NCBI GenBank assembly: GCA_030386875.1
Contig: CM059560.1
Span: 43,132,757-43,196,756, forward strand
From: Morinoia aosen
Lineage: Eukaryota > Arthropoda > Malacostraca > Amphipoda > Talitridae
Length of the DNA stretch: 64,000 bases
Reading direction: 5' to 3'
Shown: piece after piece, positions 58,921-64,000 of the stretch
Position numbering within the stretch: position 1 is the first letter of the stretch
Layout of the letters: every line of letters begins with the position of its first letter
The notes under the pieces: model-generated
Seen by the model: only the letters and a program-made list of their open reading frames with translations
Databases searched by the model: none
What the model was told of the DNA's origin: nothing
Made by a program: the position numbers and the translations under genes

Positions 58921-61900
58921 TCCTTTGTGCGCTGTAGAGATACCTTCTGTACTCCTTTGTGCGCTGTAGAGATACCTTCTGTACTCCTTTGTGCGCTGTA
59001 GAGATACCTTCTGTACTCCTTTGTACGCTGTAGAGATACCTTCTGTACTCCTTTGTGCGCTGTAGAGATACCTTCTGTACTCCTTTGTACGCTGTAGAGA
59101 TACCTCGTGTACTCCTTTGTCTGTTCTAGAGATATTTCCTGTACTCCTTTGTGCGCTGTAGAGATACCTTCTGTACTCCTTTGTGCGCTGTAGAGATACC
59201 TTCTGAACTCCTTTGTGCGCTGTAGAGATACCTTCTGTACTCCTTTGTACGCTGTAGAAATACCTTCTGTACTACTTTGTGCGCTGTAGAGATACCTTCT
59301 GTTCTCCTTTGTACGCTGTAGAGATACCTCGTGTACTCCTTTGTACGTTCTAGAGATACCTCCTGTACTCCTTTTGCGCTGTAGAGATACCTTCTGTACT
59401 CCTTTGTGCGCTGTAGAGATACCTTCTGTACTCCTTTGTACGCTGTAGAGATACCTCGTGTACTCCTTTGTACGTTCTAGAGATATTTCCTGTACTCCTT
59501 TGTGCGCTGTAGAGATACCTTCTGTACTCCTTTGTGCGCTGTAGAGATACCTTCTGTACTCCTTTGTGCGCTGTAGAGATACCTTCTGTACTCCTTTGTG
59601 CGCTGTAGAGATACCTTCTGTACTCCTTTGTGCGCTGTAGAGATACCTTCTGTACTCCTTTGTACGCTGTAGAGATACCTTCTGTACTCCTTTGTGCGCT
59701 GTAGAGATACCTTCTGTACTCCTCTGTACGCTGTAGAGATACCTCGTGTACTCCTTTGTACGTTCTAGAGATATTTCCTGTACTCCTTTGTGCGCTGTAG
59801 AGATACCTTCTGTACTCCTTTGTGCGCTGTAGAGATACCTTCTGTACTCCTTTGTGCGCTGTAGAGATACCTTCTGTACGCCTTTGTACGTTCTAGAGAT
59901 ATTTCCTGTACTCCTTTGCTCGCTGTAGAGATACCTTCTGTACTCCTTTGTGCGCTGTAGAGATACCTTCTGTACTCCTTTGTACGCTGTAGAGATACCT
60001 CGTGTACTCCTTTGTACTTTCTAGAGATATTTCCTATACTCCTTTGTGCGCTGTAGAGATACCTTCTGTACTCCTTTGTGCGCTGTAGAGATACCTTCTG
60101 TACTCCTTTGTGCGCTGTAGAGATACCTTATGTACTCCTTTGTACGCTGTAGAGATACCTCGTGTACTCCTTTGTACGTTCTAAAGATATTTCCTGTACT
60201 CCTTTGTGCGCTGTAGAGATACCTTTTGTACTCCTTTGTGCGCTGTAGAGATACCTTCTGTACTCCTTTGTGCGCTGTAGAGATACCTTCTGTACTCCTT
60301 TGTGCGCTGTAGAGATACCTTCTGTACTCCTTTGTACGGTGTAGAGATACCTCGTGTACTCCTTTGTACGTTCTAGAGATATTTCCTGTACTCCTTTGTG
60401 CGCTGTAGAGATACCTTCTGTACTCCTTTGTGCGCTGTAGAGATACCTTCTGTACTCCTTCGTGCGCTGTAGAGATACCTTCTGTACTCCTTTGTACGCT
60501 GTAGAGATACCTTCTGTACTCCTTTGTGCGCTGTAGAGATACCTTCTGTACTCCCTTGTGCGCTGTAGAGATACCTTCTGTACTCCTTTGTGCGCTGTAG
60601 AGATACCTTCTGTACTCCTTTGTGCGCTGTAGAGATACCTTCTGTACTCCTTTGTATGTTCTAGAGATATTTCCTGTACTCCTTTGTGCGCTGTAGAGGT
60701 ACCTTCTGTACTCCTTTGTGCGCTGTAGAGATACCTTCTGTACTCCTTTCTGCGCTGTAGAGATACCTTCTGTACTCCTTTGTGCGCTGTAGAGATACCT
60801 TCTGTACTCCTTCGTACGTTCTAGAGGTATTTCCTGTACTCCTTTGTGCGCTGTAGAGATACCTTCTGTACTCCTTTCTGCGCTGTAAAGATACCTTCTG
60901 TACTCCTTTGTGCGCTGTAGAGATACCTTCTGTACTCCTTTGTGCGCTGTAGAGATACCTTCTGTACTCCTTTGTACGCTGTAGAGATACCTCGTGTACT
61001 CCTTTGTACGTTCTAGAGATATTTCCTGTACTCCTTTGTGCGCTGTAGAGATACCTTCTGTACTCCTTTGTGCGCTGTAGAGATACCTTCTGTACTCCTT
61101 TGTGCGCTGTAGAGATACCTTCTGTACTCATTTGTACGCTGTAGAGATACCTCGTGTACTCATTTGTACGTTCTAGAGATATTTCCTGTACTCCTTTGTG
61201 CGCTGTAGAGATACCTTCTATACTCCTTTGTGCGCTGTAGAGATACCTTCTGTACTCCTTTGTGCGCTGTAGAGATACCTTCTGTACTCCTTTGTGCGCT
61301 GTAGAGATACCTTCTGTACTCCTTTGTGCGCTGTAGAGATACCTTCTTTACTCCTTTGTACGCTGTAGAGATACCTCGTGTACTCCTTTGTGCGCTGTAG
61401 AGATACCTTCTGTACTCCTTTGTGCGCTGTAGAGATACCTTCTGTACTCCTTTGTGCGCTGTAGAGATACCTTCTGTACTCCTTTGTACGTTCTAGAGAT
61501 ATTTCCTGTACTCCTTTGTGCGCTGTAGAGATACCTTCTGTACTCCTTTGTGCGCTGTAGAGATACCTTCTGTACTCCTTTGTGCGCTGTAGAGATACCT
61601 TCTGTACTCCTTTGTGCGCTGTAGAGATACCTTCTGTACTCCTTTGTACGCTGTAGAGATACCTCGTGTTCTCCTTTGTACGTTCTAGAGATATTTCCTG
61701 TACTCCTTTGTGCGCTGTAGAGATACCTTCTGTACTCCTTTGTGCGCTGTAGAGATACCTTCTGTACTCCTTTGTGCGCTGTAGAGATACCTTCTGTACT
61801 CCTTTGTGCGCTGTAGAGATACCTTCTGTACTCCTTTGTACGCTGTAGAGATACCTCGTGTAATCCTTTGTGCGCTGTAGAGATACCTTCTGTACTCCTT

Positions 61901-64000
61901 TGTGCGCTGTAGAGATACCTTCTGTACTCCTTTGTACGTTCTAGAGATATTTCCTGTACTCCTTTGTGCGCTGTAAAGATACCTTCTGTACTCCTTTGTG
62001 CGCTGTAGAGATACCTTCTGTACTCCTTTGTGCGCTGTAGAGATACCTTCTGTACTCCTTTGTACGCTGTAGAGATACCTCGTGTACTCCTTTGTACGTT
62101 CTAGAGATATTTCCTGTACTCCTTTGTGCGCTGTAGAGATACCTTCTGTACTCCTTTGTGCGCTGTAGAGATACCTTCTGTACTCCTTTGTGCGCTGTAG
62201 AGATACCTTCTGTACTCCGTTGTACGCTGTAGAGATACCTTCTGTACTCCTTTGTGCGCTGTAGAGATACCTTCTGTACTCCTTTGTACGCTGTAGAGAT
62301 ACCTCGTGTACTCCTTTGTACGTTCTAGAGATATTTCCTGTACTCCTTTGTGCGCTGTAGAGATACCATCTGTACTCCTTTGTGCGCTGTTGACATACCT
62401 TCTGTACTCCTTTGTGCGCTGTAGAGATACCTTCTGTACTCCTTTGAACGCTGTAGAGATACCTTCTGTACTCCTTTGTGCACTGTAGAGATACCTCCTG
62501 TACTCCTTTGTACGCTGTAGAGATACCTCGTGTACTCCTTTGTACGTTCTAGAGATATTTCCTGTACTCCTTTGTGCGCTGTAGAGATACCTTCTGTACT
62601 CCTTTGTGCGCTGTAGAGATACCTTCTGTACTCCTTTGTGCGCTGTAGAGATACCTTCTGTACTCCTTTGTACGCTGTAGAGATACCTTCTGTACTCCTT
62701 TGTGCGCTGTAGAGATACCTTCTGTACTCCTTTGTGCGCTGTAGAGATACCTTCTGTACTCCTTTGAGCGCTGTAGAGATACCTTCTGTACTCCTTTGTG
62801 CGTTCTAGAGATATTTCCTGTACTTCTTTGTGCGCTGTAGAGATACCTTCTGTACTCCTTTGTGCGCTGTAGAGATACCGTCTGTACTCCTTTGTGCGCT
62901 GTAGAGATACCTTCTGTACTCCTTTGTACACTGTAGAGATACCTCGTGTACTCCTTTGTGCGCTGTAGGGATACCTTCTGTACTCCTTTGTGCGCTGCAG
63001 AGATACCTTCTGTACTCCTTTGTGCGCTGTAGAGATACCTTCTGTACTCCTTTGTACGTTCTAGAGATATTTCCTGTACTCCTTTGTGCGCTGTAGAGAT
63101 ACCTTCTGTACTCCTTTGTACGCTGTAGAGATACCTCGTGTACTCCTTTGTGCGCTGTAGAGATACCTTCTGTACTCCTTTGTGCGCTGTAGAGATACCT
63201 TCTGTACTCCTTTGTACGTTCTAGAGATATTTCCTGTACTCCTTTGTGCGCTGTAGAGATACCTTCTGTACTCCTTTGTACGCTTTAGAGATACCTCGTG
63301 TACTCCTTTGTGCGCTGTAGAGATACCTTCTGTACTCCTCTGTGCGCTGTAGAGATACCTTCTGTACTCCTTTGTGCGCTGTAGAGATACCTTCTGTACT
63401 CCTTTGTACGTTCTAGAGATATTTCCTGTACTCCTTTGTGCGCTGTAGAGATACCTTCTGTACTCCTTTGTGCGCTGTAGAGATACCTTCTGTACTCCTT
63501 TGTGCGCTGTAGAGATACCTTCTGTACTCCTTTGTGCGCTGTAGAGATACCTTCTGTACTGCTTTGTACGCTGTGGAGACACCTCGTGTACTCCTTTGTA
63601 CGTTCTAGAGATATTTCATGTACTCCTTTGTGCGCTGTAGAGATACCTTCTGTACTCCTTTGTGCGCTGTAGAGATACCTCGTGTACTGCTTTGTACGTT
63701 CTAGAGATATTTCCTGTACTCCTTTGTGCGCTGTAGAGATACCTTCTGTACTCCTTTGTGCACTGTAGAGATACCTTCTGTACTCCTTTGTGCGCTGTAG
63801 AGATACCTTCTGTACTCCTTTGTGCGCTGTAGAGATACCTTCTGTACTCCTTTGTGCGCTGTAGAGATACCTTCTGTACTCCTTTGTACGCTGTAGAAAT
63901 ACCTCGTGTACTCCTTTGTGCGCTGTAGAGATACCTTCTGTACTCCTTTGTGCGCTGTAGAGATACCTTCTGTACTCCTTTGTGCGCTGTAGAGATACCT

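Larger units (their letters stand above)
47617..64000 (+). repeat. 32-bp satellite array, right arm
   Basis: This is the same 32-bp satellite in the same orientation, resuming right after the LTR element and its target duplication. If the element and one TAGAG copy are removed, the left and right arms join in perfect 32-bp register, so both arms were one array before insertion. The variant classes and higher-order ordering are the same as on the left. Indels that break the register lie near 49168 (3 bp lost), 51600, 55190 and 59373 (1 bp each). No gene or other non-satellite sequence was seen, and the array runs off the right window edge. Confidence 0.97.

Noticed and set aside
1..64000. CENP-B-box-like or telomere-repeat motifs in the satellite
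   Set aside because: No 17-bp CENP-B-box pattern or short telomeric repeat was seen in the monomers, so a centromeric or telomeric role is not claimed.

Overview
The window is eukaryotic, almost certainly from an animal, and is nearly all satellite DNA. A 32-bp monomer is repeated head-to-tail in one orientation from base 1 to 41876 (about 1,300 copies) and again from 47617 to 64000 (about 500 copies). Both window edges lie inside the array, so its true limits are unknown. Arrays of this size and organisation are typical of pericentromeric, subtelomeric or other heterochromatin. The sequence does not say which. No host gene, tRNA, rRNA or CRISPR array is visible.

The satellite has several layers. 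Monomers fall into a few variant classes set by linked diagnostic bases. These are ordered into higher-order units, most often six monomers (192 bp) and sometimes seven (224 bp) or other numbers. Above that are kilobase blocks copied within the array. In domain I (about 1.7-19.2 kb) two alternative core blocks, here called alpha and beta, follow one another in the order alpha, beta, beta, alpha, beta, with a shared tail block between most of them. Domain II (about 19.2-38.6 kb) has another block present three times. Domain III (about 38.6-64 kb) has a block seen three times around the mobile element and a 1,984-bp tandem duplication. The many long antisense open frames, up to 965 codons, are by-products of the repeat.

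The one non-satellite segment is a complete-ended LTR retrotransposon at 41877-47611, on the minus strand. It has two 1,012-bp LTRs differing at only three bases, TG...CA ends, a 5-bp target duplication (TAGAG), a primer-binding-site-like repeat and a G-run polypurine tract. It encodes Gag (coiled coil, SCAN-like capsid segment, CCHC knuckle) and an aspartic protease. A single in-frame TAG follows, then integrase and then RNase H. The reverse transcriptase core is absent. Integrase before RNase H is not the usual Ty3/gypsy order. It matches the Gmr1-like group described from deuterostomes, so the element looks like a recently inserted, RT-deleted, presumably non-autonomous Gmr1-like element. 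Two paralogous satellite blocks, at 39.4 and 52.5 kb, preserve the empty insertion site.

Everything here was read by eye. Element boundaries, target duplications, marker spacings and protein motifs are direct observations. Family placement and function are inference.
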